Source of the DNA: Vibrio europaeus
Lineage (GTDB): Bacteria; Pseudomonadota; Gammaproteobacteria; Enterobacterales; Vibrionaceae
Assembly: GCF_001695575.1 (NCBI RefSeq)
Contig: NZ_LUAX01000001.1
Coordinates: forward strand, 124,001-188,000
DNA length: 64,000 bases
Direction: 5' to 3'
The first letter of the stretch is position 1. Each line of letters opens with the position of its first letter. A model generated the notes under the pieces. That model was not told the DNA's origin. It searched no databases and was given only the letters and a program-made list of their open reading frames with translations. Both the position numbers and the translations under genes were made by a program. Below are positions 47,207-56,083 of the stretch, piece after piece.

Positions 47207-48475
47207 ATGAAAGACGAAACGCTCTCAATCCATTTTGGTTACGAAACCGACCCAACGACAAAATCTGTTGCCACACCCATCTATCAAACGGTCGCTTATG
47301 AGTTTGATAACGCTCAGCATGGCGCCGATCTATTTAACCTAGAAGTTCCGGGCAATATTTATACGCGCATCATGAACCCAACCAATGATGTGTTGGAAAA
47401 GCGCATGGCAGCATTAGAAGGCGGGATTGCTGGTCTAGTTGTGAGTGCGGGGAGTGCGGCAATCAACTACGCAATCCTGACTTTGGCTCAAGCTGGTGAC
47501 AATATTGTTTCGACACCACAGCTTTATGGTGGCACTTACACGTTGTTCGCTCACATGCTGCCAAGTCAGGGCATCAATGTTAAATTTGCCAAAGATGATA
47601 AGCCAGAGAGCCTTGCCGAGCTGATCGATGAAAACACTAAGGCTGTGTATTGTGAAAGTATCGGTAACCCAGCCGGTAACATCATTGATTTAGAGCGAGT
47701 AGCAGAGCTTGCTCATGCTCAGGGTGTGCCCGTTATCGTCGATAATACCGTTGCTACACCTGCGCTTTGTAAGCCAATCGAGTTTGGTGCTGATATTGTC
47801 GTACACTCACTGACTAAGTATGTCGGCGGCCATGGTACGACGCTTGGTGGAATCATTATCGACTCCGGTAAGTTCCCATGGGCACAGCACAAAGATCGCT
47901 TCCCTGTGTTTAATCAACCTGAGCCTTCATATCACGGCGTTGTTTACTCTGAAGCCTTTGGCGAAGCGGCCTTTATTGGTCGTGCGCGTACCGTGCCATT
48001 GCGTAATACAGGGGCGGCATTGTCACCGATGAATGCCTTTATGCTGATGCAAGGGCTAGAAACATTATCTCTGCGCATGGAGCGCCACACTGAGAACGCG
48101 ATGAAAGTGGCCGAGTACTTACAGCAGCACGAGAAAGTGAGCTGGGTGAGCTACGCAGGTCTGCCAAGTTCAGAGTTTTTCCCACTTGCAGAAAAATACA
48201 TGAAAGGTAAACCTTCAGCGATTTTATCTTTTGGTCTTAAAGACGGTTACGATGCCGGTGTTCGTTTCTATGATGCACTGCAGATCTTTAAGCGTTTGGT
48301 CAACATTGGTGATGCTAAGTCACTCGCTTGCCACCCTGCCTCAACCACGCATCGTCAGTTAAGTGAAGCCGAACAGAAACAAGCCGGCGTCTCACCAGAG
48401 ATGATCCGCCTGTCTGTAGGTATTGAGCATATCGACGATATTCTTGCTGATTTGGAGCAGGCTCTTAGTGCGTAA
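47207..48475 (+). CDS. metY: O-acetylhomoserine (thiol)-lyase MetY
   Basis: PLP enzyme that makes homocysteine from O-acetylhomoserine and sulfide (or methionine from methanethiol). It has 422 residues. The PLP lysine is K204 in HSLTKYVGGHGTTLGG. The N-terminus TLSIHFGYETDPTTKSVATPIYQTVAYEFDNAQHGADLFNL and the C-terminal SLACHPASTTHRQLS are typical of the longer OAH sulfhydrylases rather than MetB/MetC. It is monocistronic; AAGGAAGG precedes the ATG. Confidence 0.92.
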   Translation: MKDETLSIHFGYETDPTTKSVATPIYQTVAYEFDNAQHGADLFNLEVPGNIYTRIMNPTNDVLEKRMAALEGGIAGLVVSAGSAAINYAILTLAQAGDNIVSTPQLYGGTYTLFAHMLPSQGINVKFAKDDKPESLAELIDENTKAVYCESIGNPAGNIIDLERVAELAHAQGVPVIVDNTVATPALCKPIEFGADIVVHSLTKYVGGHGTTLGGIIIDSGKFPWAQHKDRFPVFNQPEPSYHGVVYSEAFGEAAFIGRARTVPLRNTGAALSPMNAFMLMQGLETLSLRMERHTENAMKVAEYLQQHEKVSWVSYAGLPSSEFFPLAEKYMKGKPSAILSFGLKDGYDAGVRFYDALQIFKRLVNIGDAKSLACHPASTTHRQLSEAEQKQAGVSPEMIRLSVGIEHIDDILADLEQALSA

Positions 48476-48554
48476 AAGCGAGAGGCGGGAACGGACTGCG
48501 TCCTATAGATCGCTCCGCTGCTGGAAAACTAGATAGGGCTTAGCCATGCTAGAA

Positions 48555-48596
48555 AACTAAAGTTGGCTTCACAACCACTGTGGAGCAACTTTAGTT
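48555..48596 (+). other. Hairpin downstream of metY
   Basis: AACTAAAGTTG (48555-48565) and CAACTTTAGTT (48586-48596) form a perfect 11-bp stem with an inner CCACTGTGG hairpin. The 3' arm runs into the octamer repeats. It has no U-tract. Confidence 0.55.
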
Positions 48597-48656
48597 ATCC
48601 AGTTATCCAGTTATCCAGTTATCCAGTTATCCAGTTATCCAGTTATCCAGTTATCC
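48593..48656. repeat. Eight tandem copies of AGTTATCC
   Basis: Eight exact head-to-tail octamers fill the end of the metY / CBS-protein convergent gap. The last two copies (about 14 bases) overlap the 3' end and stop codon of the minus-strand gene. Each junction gives TTATCCAGT, which matches the DnaA box TTATNCACA at 7 of 9 positions. It is a simple-sequence repeat likely to vary in copy number between strains. Confidence 0.95.
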
Positions 48657-49920
48657 TAACCACCCTAACCTGCAATATCCGGTTGTTCTGTACCTTCAAA
48701 ACCTCAAATTGCCACTCTTGGTAATCAATCACTTCGTCTACTTCAGGGACTCGGCCGATTAACCAGGTTAGAAAACCATTCAGGGTTTGGAATCCTTCGC
48801 TCTCTTCCCCTTCGAATGTGCTGATGTCTAAACGTCGTTTTAGCTCATTAAGAGGGATCAGTGCATCCATCCACCAGCTACCATCTTGATGTTGCCTTGC
48901 CCATGTATGTTGGGGCGCTAAGCCGAGCTCGCCTGCGACTGACTCAAGAATGTCGTAGTGGGTGACTAGCCCTTGAATGTCTCCATATTCATCGACGATA
49001 AACGCCATCTCACAGTTGTTTTTCTGCATTTGATTGAGCAAAGGTAAACCTTTCATTGACTCGGGGAAGTATCGCGGCTTTCTTACTAAGCGAGCGATCT
49101 TTTCAATCGAAAGCGACTCATATTGGTCGAGCAAAACCTTAGAGGAAATCGTCCCGATAATATTGTCTAAGCCGCCATGACAAACCGGCCAAACCGAGTG
49201 CTGAGTGTGACGAATCTGCCTCAAACAAGATTCTATTGGTTGCTCAATATCGAGATAGTCCATATCGCAACGCGGTGTCATCAAAGAGGTCACCAATCGG
49301 TCATTCAAATGCAGAATATTGCGGATCATCTCTTGTTCTTGTGGTTCAATCGCTCCGGATTCTGAGCCTTCATTGACCACAGCAAAAATATCTTCTTCGG
49401 TGACTTGGTCATTATCGCCGCCGTTTTGACGAAATAGCTTAAGTAACGCATCGGTAGAGGTACTCAACAGAACCACAAAAGGTGTGGTGATAATGGCTAG
49501 CCAATGGATCGGGTAAGCGACAATAACCGCAATCTTCTCTGCATTTCGCTGAGCAAAACGTTTTGGCACCAACTCACCAACCACAATCGCAAAGTAAGTG
49601 ATTAATACAACGACACTTGCGGTTGCAACGATAGAAGCCAATTCAGCATCAAGCCCTTGCTGGGTAAGCCACACAGAAAAAGGTGCAGAAAGGGTAGCCT
49701 CACCAAAAATACCACTCAAAATACCAATAGCCGTGATACCAATTTGAATGGTTGATAAAAAGCGGGTTGGGTTGTTCTTTAGCTCAAGAGCGAGCTGTGC
49801 GGAAGGTTGAGTCTGAGCTAGGCTTTTTAAACGACTCGATTTAGCGGCAACAAGCGCCAGTTCTGACATGGCAAACAAGCCATTAAGGGTGATAAGCCCC
49901 ACCAGTATGAATATGTCCAT
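48643..49920 (-). CDS. Membrane protein with CNNM, CBS and CorC/HlyC domains
   Basis: Hemolysin-like or TlyC-type protein of 425 residues. The N-terminal DUF21/CNNM domain has about four membrane segments (residues 3-150) and VVGELVPKRFAQRNAEKIA. Then come a linker helix with NEGSESGAIEPQEQEMIRNILHL, a CBS pair (about 205-325, LMTPRCDMDYLD) and a C-terminal CorC_HlyC transporter-associated domain. The family is linked to metal ion (Mg2+/Co2+) handling, and toxin activity is doubtful. The last residues RITG and the stop are written in the octamer repeat. Confidence 0.88.
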   Translation of the reverse strand: MDIFILVGLITLNGLFAMSELALVAAKSSRLKSLAQTQPSAQLALELKNNPTRFLSTIQIGITAIGILSGIFGEATLSAPFSVWLTQQGLDAELASIVATASVVVLITYFAIVVGELVPKRFAQRNAEKIAVIVAYPIHWLAIITTPFVVLLSTSTDALLKLFRQNGGDNDQVTEEDIFAVVNEGSESGAIEPQEQEMIRNILHLNDRLVTSLMTPRCDMDYLDIEQPIESCLRQIRHTQHSVWPVCHGGLDNIIGTISSKVLLDQYESLSIEKIARLVRKPRYFPESMKGLPLLNQMQKNNCEMAFIVDEYGDIQGLVTHYDILESVAGELGLAPQHTWARQHQDGSWWMDALIPLNELKRRLDISTFEGEESEGFQTLNGFLTWLIGRVPEVDEVIDYQEWQFEVLKVQNNRILQVRVVRITG

Positions 49921-50011
49921 TGAAAGTTCCAGTGATAAACACCTGCTCAGAATAGCGCCACTGGAGAGTAAAAGATATCGACATGTCAGCGAATAGTTTT
50001 TGTGGTTTCGA

Positions 50012-50044
50012 TTAAAAAGAGTAATGCCTAAACGAGGCTCTTTT
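50012..50044 (-). terminator. Terminator of the minus-strand LysR gene
   Basis: AAAAGAG (50015-50021) and CTCTTTT (50038-50044) form a stem that overlaps the stop codon. Read on the minus strand it is followed by a T-rich tail. Confidence 0.55.
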
Positions 50045-50936
50045 ATCTCAGGCTTTGCTGCTGTTCAAAATGATTCACAAGGAAATCTATCAGGGCTCTG
50101 ACAGGATGAGATAAGTGCTTACGAGAAGGGTAGAGTAGATACATTTGCAGTGTATTTAGTTGCCAGTCTGGCAGTATCCATTCCAGCTCGCCACCGGCTA
50201 TCTTGCTATCGGCTAGGTAGGTAGGCTGCATGGATATCCCTAGGCCAGAGAGTGAGCCATGGAGTAACACGGTGGCTTCGTTAGCGGTGATATCACAATT
50301 CACCTCGACCTGATGTTTTTGCTCTCCTTTCGTCAATTGCCAGATATGACGACCAAAGTTTTTGTAGCCGAGGCAAGCATGCTTCTCTAAATCTATTGGG
50401 TGGGTAATAGCGGCTCGCGTATCTAAGTACGCTTTAGATGCCACCAACTTTGAGTGGCAAACCGCAAACGGACGTCCTATTAAGGCAGGATTCGGGTCAT
50501 TGGTGGTGCGAATAGCAAGGTCGATTCTTTCGCTGACCATATCTACAGCTCTGTCTTGAGCATCAATATCGAGTTTTATTCCTGGATATTGTTGGCGAAA
50601 AACCGTCAAAGCGGGCATCAGTTCTGAAAATCCAAACGACATGCTGACTGACACACGCACAAAGCCTTGTATTGCCTGGGTAGGCATTAAGCTTTCTTCA
50701 ATTTGCTGCGCTTGCTCAACCCAGCGCTGTAAGTCTGGCAGCATTTGTTCCCCGGTATTGGTCAGGGAGACTTTGCGGGTGGTGCGTTGCAAGAGCCGTG
50801 CACCGAGCCAGTTTTCAACCGCTTCAACATGGCGAGTGACCATAGGGCGAGAAATATCTAAACGGTCGGCAGTGGCGGTAAAGCTCTCTGTTTGGGCCAC
50901 ATCCAGTAGCACCTTTGCTGCGGTTAACTTATCCAT
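50043..50936 (-). CDS. LysR-family regulator next to a Vmh-type gene
   Basis: A 297-residue regulator of the CrgA/AaeR-like group. The helix-turn-helix is at the N-terminus (VAQTESFTATADRLDISRPMVTRHVEAVENWLGARLLQRTTRKV). The effector domain follows, ending SHPVRALIDFLVNHF. It is divergent from the gene at 51046, which it probably controls. Confidence 0.88.
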   Translation of the reverse strand: MDKLTAAKVLLDVAQTESFTATADRLDISRPMVTRHVEAVENWLGARLLQRTTRKVSLTNTGEQMLPDLQRWVEQAQQIEESLMPTQAIQGFVRVSVSMSFGFSELMPALTVFRQQYPGIKLDIDAQDRAVDMVSERIDLAIRTTNDPNPALIGRPFAVCHSKLVASKAYLDTRAAITHPIDLEKHACLGYKNFGRHIWQLTKGEQKHQVEVNCDITANEATVLLHGSLSGLGISMQPTYLADSKIAGGELEWILPDWQLNTLQMYLLYPSRKHLSHPVRALIDFLVNHFEQQQSLR

Positions 50937-51045
50937 TGATATGATCGTTTTACGAAATAATGATGAAAAGAATAGGCTCTATTTAGAAATAAAACCAGAG
51001 GCTAACATGCTTAGCAACAAAACAAGTAATCCACTAGGAGACAGC

Positions 51046-51906
51046 ATGAAAGCCTTAACAACACTCGCTTTATTACTTACTACTTCTTCAGCTGCGATGG
51101 CGGCAACCGATTTGAACTTTGAGGTTTACAACGCTGATGAGCACAGCTTCAACGTCACTTCGACTCTGGTTGTTGGAGAAACAGAATCCTTACTCATTGA
51201 TACTGGCTTCACCCGCGCGGACGCACTCCGTATTGCAGCTAAAGTATTGGATGCAGGAAAACCACTAAAAACCATCTTCATCAGTCAGGCTGATCCAGAT
51301 TATTACTTTGGCGCGTCTGAACTGCTCACCATCTTCCCTGATGCGCATGTGGTCACCACGGCCGCGGTAAGGGAGGCGATTGCGAAAAAACTTGAGAAAA
51401 AAGTCAGCTTCTGGGGACCGAAAATGGGCTTAAATGCGCCTAAAGGTCCTGTTCTGCCAGAGGTGGTGAAAGGTAACGAGTTAACGATTGATGGTGAAAA
51501 GATCGAAATACGCGGTACAGAGGGAGTGCTAGCGCATCGACCATATTTGTGGGTGCCAAGTGAAAAAGCCGTATTGGGTAACGTTGGCATTGTTCAAGGT
51601 ATGCATGTGTGGATGGCCGATACTCAAACCGACCGAGAAGTTAAAACATGGTTGGCACAGTTAGAAGAGATGCAAGCACTAAACCCAGAGTTTGTTGTGC
51701 CTGGACATATGCAAAAATCGGGTCGATTAGATGCCAGCACCATTGCTTATACTCATACATGGATAGAGCGCTTTGATGAAGCGAAAAAGCAGAGTAAAAA
51801 CAGTGCTCAACTGATTAAGATGATGACTAACCACTACCCAAAACTCGGTTCAGATTTTAGTCTAGAACTTGGTGCTCAGGTCCATATGAAAGAGGCGAGC
51901 TGGTAA
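51046..51906 (+). CDS. Exported metallo-beta-lactamase-fold protein, Vmh type, atypical active site
   Basis: A 286-residue protein with a signal peptide (residues 1-19, cleavage after AMA). The MBL fold is clear (LLIDTGFTRADAL; GNVGIVQGMHVWMAD; VVPGHMQKSG). The metal-binding HxHxDH motif is replaced by QADPDY (Q81, D83, D85, Y86), so normal two-zinc chemistry is unlikely. It resembles proteins named Vmh family in vibrios. The substrate is unknown. Start ATG 51046 has AGGAG upstream; a long antisense-type frame further upstream is not part of it. Confidence 0.8.
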   Translation: MKALTTLALLLTTSSAAMAATDLNFEVYNADEHSFNVTSTLVVGETESLLIDTGFTRADALRIAAKVLDAGKPLKTIFISQADPDYYFGASELLTIFPDAHVVTTAAVREAIAKKLEKKVSFWGPKMGLNAPKGPVLPEVVKGNELTIDGEKIEIRGTEGVLAHRPYLWVPSEKAVLGNVGIVQGMHVWMADTQTDREVKTWLAQLEEMQALNPEFVVPGHMQKSGRLDASTIAYTHTWIERFDEAKKQSKNSAQLIKMMTNHYPKLGSDFSLELGAQVHMKEASW

Positions 51907-51936
51907 CAGCCTTTTAGCCGATATCAATGGCGACTT

Positions 51937-51961
51937 AGCGAACAGGTTAAGGCTGTTCGCT
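51937..51961. other. Hairpin between convergent genes
   Basis: AGCGAACAG and CTGTTCGCT flank seven bases. It probably ends one or both of the convergent transcripts, though no strong U-tract is present. Confidence 0.5.
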
Positions 51962-51965
51962 TTGG

Positions 51966-53297
51966 TTAGTCGGAGTCGCTTTTCACTTCGAACCCAAGTG
52001 CTTTAAGTTCAGATGCAAATTGCGCTTGAGTATCGGGCTCGCCATGAATCAAGTGAACTTGCTTTGGTTTGTCAGCAATTCCATGGATAAATCGCAGTAG
52101 ATCGTGTTTATCTGCATGGGCAGAGTAGCCTGACATGGTATGAATCTGCGCTTTGACTTCGACCTCTTCACCGTCAATTTCCACATCCATCGCGCCAGCT
52201 TGAATTTCTCGGCCCAAAGTCCCTTGCGCTTGGTACCCTGCTAGAAGAACATCGGTTGTTTCCAAAGGCAGTAGCGCTTTCAGATAGTCCATGATACGAC
52301 CACCTTGGCACATTCCAGAGGCGGCGACGACTATCGCAGGCTCTTGGGTTGATTGGAGACGATTAACCAAGCGCTGATGAGTACGATGATCTTCGACCGT
52401 AATACATTGCTCAAATGCGAGTGGGTGGCGATGCCTCTCTAGCCGCTGTTTCGCTTCCTTGCCCCATAACTGTTTGAAATGGCGATAGGAACGAGTGACA
52501 CGCTGGGCCATGGGAGAATCGAGAATGATAGGGATAGAAACATCAATTTGATGGTGGTGAATGAGCTGCTCAATATCGAACAGTAATTCCTGAGTACGTC
52601 CAACACTAAACGCTGGAATCAAAATTGCTCCTCCATCTTCAAGAGAGCGATCTATGATGGCTTTTAACCGCTCACCGCGTGTGGCGATGTCTTCATGCTG
52701 CTTGTCGCCATAGGTTGTTTCAATCAGCAGGTAATCGGCACGTTGTGGAGGTTTAGGATCAGGCAGGAGTGGGGTATTACTTGGACCGAGGTCGCCAGAA
52801 AAGACCACCACTTCTTGATTCGCCAAGCGCACTTCTACGTAGGCGGAACCGAGTATATGCCCTGCTGGTTGAAAACGTATTGTCATCGAACCAAGGGGGT
52901 TAATCTCGTCTAGGCAATGCCAACAATTGTAGTCCAATGGCTTAATTAGGCGACGTATCTTGTTTAGCACTCGCTCGGTTTGTTTGCGGTCTAAACCGAG
53001 TTGCAGCTTTAGGCTATCTTCGAGCATTAACGGGAGCAGTTCGGCTGTTGCGGTCGTACAGTAAATAGGTTGGTTATAGCCAGTTGCGAGTAACCACGGC
53101 AGTCGACCTATGTGGTCAATATGGGCGTGGGTAATGACAATCGCGGTCAAGTGAGAGGTTTCAAATTCAATATCCAAAGGCCGAGCATCAGCGCCTTGAA
53201 ACAGCCCGCAGTCGATAAGAATGGCTTGGGCCTCTGATCTGAGCTCATGGCAAGAGCCAGTAATCGTTTGTTTGCCGCCATGGTGAATGATCTTCAT
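51966..53297 (-). CDS. Beta-CASP metallo-beta-lactamase nuclease (RNA-processing type)
   Basis: A 443-residue cytoplasmic protein. The MBL core has THAHIDHIG (H57, H59, D61, H62), the catalytic GDLG and AGHILGSAYVEVR. The beta-CASP insertion carries PAFSVGRTQELLFDI and ASGMCQGGRIMDYL. The C-terminal SGYSAHADKHDLLRF and HGEPDTQAQF complete the active site. Such enzymes process RNA 3' or 5' ends; the target is unknown. Start ATG 53297 has GAGGAT upstream, and that site is paired in an RNA hairpin. It is downstream of plsC on the same strand. Confidence 0.88.
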   Translation of the reverse strand: MKIIHHGGKQTITGSCHELRSEAQAILIDCGLFQGADARPLDIEFETSHLTAIVITHAHIDHIGRLPWLLATGYNQPIYCTTATAELLPLMLEDSLKLQLGLDRKQTERVLNKIRRLIKPLDYNCWHCLDEINPLGSMTIRFQPAGHILGSAYVEVRLANQEVVVFSGDLGPSNTPLLPDPKPPQRADYLLIETTYGDKQHEDIATRGERLKAIIDRSLEDGGAILIPAFSVGRTQELLFDIEQLIHHHQIDVSIPIILDSPMAQRVTRSYRHFKQLWGKEAKQRLERHRHPLAFEQCITVEDHRTHQRLVNRLQSTQEPAIVVAASGMCQGGRIMDYLKALLPLETTDVLLAGYQAQGTLGREIQAGAMDVEIDGEEVEVKAQIHTMSGYSAHADKHDLLRFIHGIADKPKQVHLIHGEPDTQAQFASELKALGFEVKSDSD

Positions 53298-53301
53298 GTT
53301 A

Positions 53302-53380
53302 AATCCTCGCAACCGTTTCAAGCTGACTGTGCCGACAAAGCTATTTTACGACAACTAGCCCAGCCAAATTTGCGAGGATT
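53302..53380 (-). promoter_or_regulatory. Leader hairpin sequestering the ribosome-binding site of the beta-CASP gene
   Basis: Read on the minus strand, AATCCTCGCAA (53380-53370) pairs perfectly with TTGCGAGGATT (53312-53302). The second arm contains the Shine-Dalgarno GAGGAT of the downstream nuclease gene. The 11-bp helix would block initiation until opened or cleaved. Confidence 0.6.
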
Positions 53381-53433
53381 GAACACTTTTGGCAGTAAGT
53401 TATGGAGTACTCAGTGGTTTATCTGCGACTGAG

Positions 53434-54204
53434 TTACTCTTTGATCGTATTATCCTGCGTACTTACGCCACAGCTTTGTTGTGCTTCGAGCGCTGCCACT
53501 TCTTTATCCAGTTCAGCGATTTTAGCTTCCATTAACTGGTGACAATGCTCAGCAAGAGCGCGGGCATCACTCAGGTTGTATTGAGTGGTATCAATTGGTT
53601 CAAGCATTTCAGTGATCACCACACCATTGTTGCGGCGGTTAAGGTTAATCTTGTTATGAGTGCTACTCACCACCATAGGTGTGATGGGCACGCCAGCTTC
53701 AATCGCCATACGAAAGGCACCAGTTTTGAACGGTAGCAATCCCCTCCCTTTACTGCGGGTACCTTCCGGGTAGGCCCAAACGGACAGATCGCGCTGGTGG
53801 ATGGCTTCCGCAACTTGCTTAATGGTATCGCGAGCTTTGGACTTATCTTGGCGGTTAATCAAAATATTGCCAGTGATCCAGTACAGTTGACCAAAGAACG
53901 GCACCCAAAGCAGTTCTTTCTTACCTAATGAAACGGTACGTGGTCTTAGCATTCCTGGTGCGGTAACAAAGTCATACACACTCTGGTGGTTAGAAATATA
54001 AACACTGTTTTTCGGTGTAGGCGCACGTTCTAACCCGCGCTGAATCAGTTTTAAACCTACCAATTTGTGCAGTTGGTTAAACCAACGACAAAAGAAATAC
54101 ACATGCCTTGGGTTTCTAGGGCTAAACAGGCAATAAACCATAGCGAAGAGGGTCATAAACACGATAAAAATTGCAGCCAATACAAGGCGAAGAATACTTA
54201 ACAA
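53434..54204 (-). CDS. plsC: 1-acylglycerol-3-phosphate O-acyltransferase
   Basis: Makes phosphatidic acid from lysophosphatidic acid at the inner membrane. It has 256 residues with an N-terminal hydrophobic segment (about 5-27). The catalytic NHQSVYD (H73, D78) and the EGTRSKGRG glycerol-phosphate motif are intact. Its end overlaps an imperfect ACTCAG/CTGAGT hairpin at about 53403-53438. The beta-CASP gene follows on the same strand 136 bases later. Confidence 0.9.
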   Translation of the reverse strand: MLSILRLVLAAIFIVFMTLFAMVYCLFSPRNPRHVYFFCRWFNQLHKLVGLKLIQRGLERAPTPKNSVYISNHQSVYDFVTAPGMLRPRTVSLGKKELLWVPFFGQLYWITGNILINRQDKSKARDTIKQVAEAIHQRDLSVWAYPEGTRSKGRGLLPFKTGAFRMAIEAGVPITPMVVSSTHNKINLNRRNNGVVITEMLEPIDTTQYNLSDARALAEHCHQLMEAKIAELDKEVAALEAQQSCGVSTQDNTIKE

Positions 54205-54372
54205 AACGCGCTCCTTCCGTTATCCAACCCACGTATGAGTGGTCAATCTGGTTGATACAGTTAGAGTTTTAATTCTATTTAACCAAATTGCAACAAGTTT
54301 TGCTGGCACTTGGGTGGTAATCAATTATAAAGCCAATTACTATGCAGTAAGTTCCACTTCGGTAGCAAAACT

Positions 54373-56043
54373 ATGTCTTCAAGTTCTTCTTTTTACGAGC
54401 AAAATGCGGAACAACTGTGCGCTCAATATAACGGTCTCCAAGCGGAATCAGTGAATAGCGCTTGGCGTCTCTATTGGCCTATTTCGGGGGATAAAGTCCT
54501 TGATGTAGGTGCAGGTTGTGGACGTGATGCGAAGTGGATGGCAGAGTCTGGTTGTGAAGTGTATGCCATCGAACCTTGTCAGACTTTACGCAATCTAGGC
54601 AATGAACACACAGGGGAATTTGTTGTTTGGCTTGATGATTCGTTACCCGCTTTGTCTCGTACAACCAACTTAGGTATCCGGTTTGATGTGATTCTGGTCA
54701 GTGCTGTTTGGATGCATCTTGCTCCGACACACAGAAAGCGCGTATTCAGAAAGCTCGCCAATCTTCTCGCACCCAATGGAAAGTTGATCATTACTCTCCG
54801 TCACGGTGAATTTGATGATGGTAGAGTGAGCTATGACGTCTCGGTTGAGGAATTGGAACAACTCTCTAAAGACAGTGCTCTATTGGTACGCGACGTTACT
54901 GACCAATTGGATCAACTCAATCGCTCTGATGTTTCATGGCAAACTGTTGTCATGTCATTACCTGATGATGGTTCTGGTGACTTAAATAAAGTCCGCCATA
55001 TCATCGTTAATGACTCCAAAGCAGCCACGTACAAATTGGCGTTACTACGTACTTTGTTACGTATCGCTGACGCACATTCTGGGGCGGTTATAGATCGAAG
55101 TGACGGCAAGGTCGCTATCCCATTGGGTTTGGTCGCTCTTTACTGGAACCGTCAGTTTAAGCGTTTGATAGACATTGAAGATATTCAGCAAAGTGCCAAT
55201 TCTTCGGCTGGCCTTGGCTTTGTAAAACCTGAAGGGTGGGGAAAACTCACTCACCTAGCTGCTGAAGATCTCGCTATTGGTTCATTCTTTACGGGTGAAG
55301 AGGCAAAAGCTCTAGACAAGGCCATTCGCGACACTTTAGCCACGTTGAAGAGTGGTCCGGTTAAATACACTTACCAAAGTGATATTTCGAACCCCTATTT
55401 TCATATGAACCGTAAAACGTCCAAGAAAACTAGCTCGTATATTATCGATTTGGATTTCCTAGAAAGTTACGGTGAGTTTGTTTTGGATGAGAGTCTGTGG
55501 GACTGTTTCCGTTTGTACCATTCTTGGATAGAGCCACTAGTTGTAAATCAATGGATCTTAGAAATGCAGCGCTTTGAAAAGAATAAGCTGCGCAATATTT
55601 CTTTGCAAACTTACCATGATTGCCTTGTTTGGATAGACCAGAAACACAATACGCGCGATGTTCGAACTAGGGTTGAGGCATTACGTAAAGACAGTTTAGT
55701 GATGAAAAGCGTCTGGAGTGGTAAGTCACTCAAAAATGACTACCACATTGATCACTGCTTACCTTTTGCTCATTGGCCGAATAACGATAAGTGGAATTTA
55801 CTGCCAACCACGGCAAAAGAGAATCTTGATAAAAAAGATCGTCTTCCTACTCATTATCGTCTTTGCTCATCTCGCCAAAGGATTTTAGAGTGGTGGCAAT
55901 TAGCTTGGGGTGAAAACGCGCAATTACAACAATGCTTTTTCTCGGAAGCCACGCTTGCCTTACCGAATGTCCCAAACCAATGCCGCGACTTTGAACAAGT
56001 CTTTGAAGCTCTTGGCCTTCAGGTAAGAGGGGTTAAGAGTTGA
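54373..56043 (+). CDS. Class I methyltransferase-HNH endonuclease fusion
   Basis: A 556-residue fusion. Residues about 38-150 are a Rossmann SAM methyltransferase (VLDVGAGCGRDA at 42-53, acidic EP at 67-68, LLAPNGKLIITL), most like small-substrate methyltransferases. It lacks the (D/N)PPY motif of DNA adenine methylases. Residues 218-265 (ATYKLALLRTLLRIAD, VAIPLGLVALYWNRQF) resemble the helical start of nucleases with an HNH tail. Residues 455-492 form an HNH motif: YHIDHCLPF (D460, H461), NNDKWNLLP (N475) and KENLDKK (N484). It is a single gene between core genes plsC and an MscS-type channel. It is a candidate defence protein; the function is unproved. Confidence 0.8.
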   Translation: MSSSSSFYEQNAEQLCAQYNGLQAESVNSAWRLYWPISGDKVLDVGAGCGRDAKWMAESGCEVYAIEPCQTLRNLGNEHTGEFVVWLDDSLPALSRTTNLGIRFDVILVSAVWMHLAPTHRKRVFRKLANLLAPNGKLIITLRHGEFDDGRVSYDVSVEELEQLSKDSALLVRDVTDQLDQLNRSDVSWQTVVMSLPDDGSGDLNKVRHIIVNDSKAATYKLALLRTLLRIADAHSGAVIDRSDGKVAIPLGLVALYWNRQFKRLIDIEDIQQSANSSAGLGFVKPEGWGKLTHLAAEDLAIGSFFTGEEAKALDKAIRDTLATLKSGPVKYTYQSDISNPYFHMNRKTSKKTSSYIIDLDFLESYGEFVLDESLWDCFRLYHSWIEPLVVNQWILEMQRFEKNKLRNISLQTYHDCLVWIDQKHNTRDVRTRVEALRKDSLVMKSVWSGKSLKNDYHIDHCLPFAHWPNNDKWNLLPTTAKENLDKKDRLPTHYRLCSSRQRILEWWQLAWGENAQLQQCFFSEATLALPNVPNQCRDFEQVFEALGLQVRGVKS

Positions 56044-56060
56044 TTATTAGTTGGTGAGTG

Positions 56061-56083
56061 GTGAGACCAATTTTAGGTCTCAC
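56061..56083. other. Hairpin between convergent genes
   Basis: GTGAGACC and GGTCTCAC flank seven bases at the junction of the fusion gene and the MscS-type gene, overlapping the stop of the latter. It probably terminates transcription from one or both sides. Confidence 0.5.

Noticed and set aside
48593..48656. Tandem octamers as a CRISPR array or coding phase-variation switch
   Set aside because: There are no spacers, and the reading frame stops within the first two units whatever the copy number.
50641..51045. N-terminal extension of the Vmh-type protein
   Set aside because: This frame is antisense to the LysR gene. The signal peptide and AGGAG mark ATG 51046.
54239..54454. Small gene upstream of the methyltransferase-HNH gene
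   Set aside because: It overlaps the fusion gene in another frame and has no ribosome-binding site or family features.
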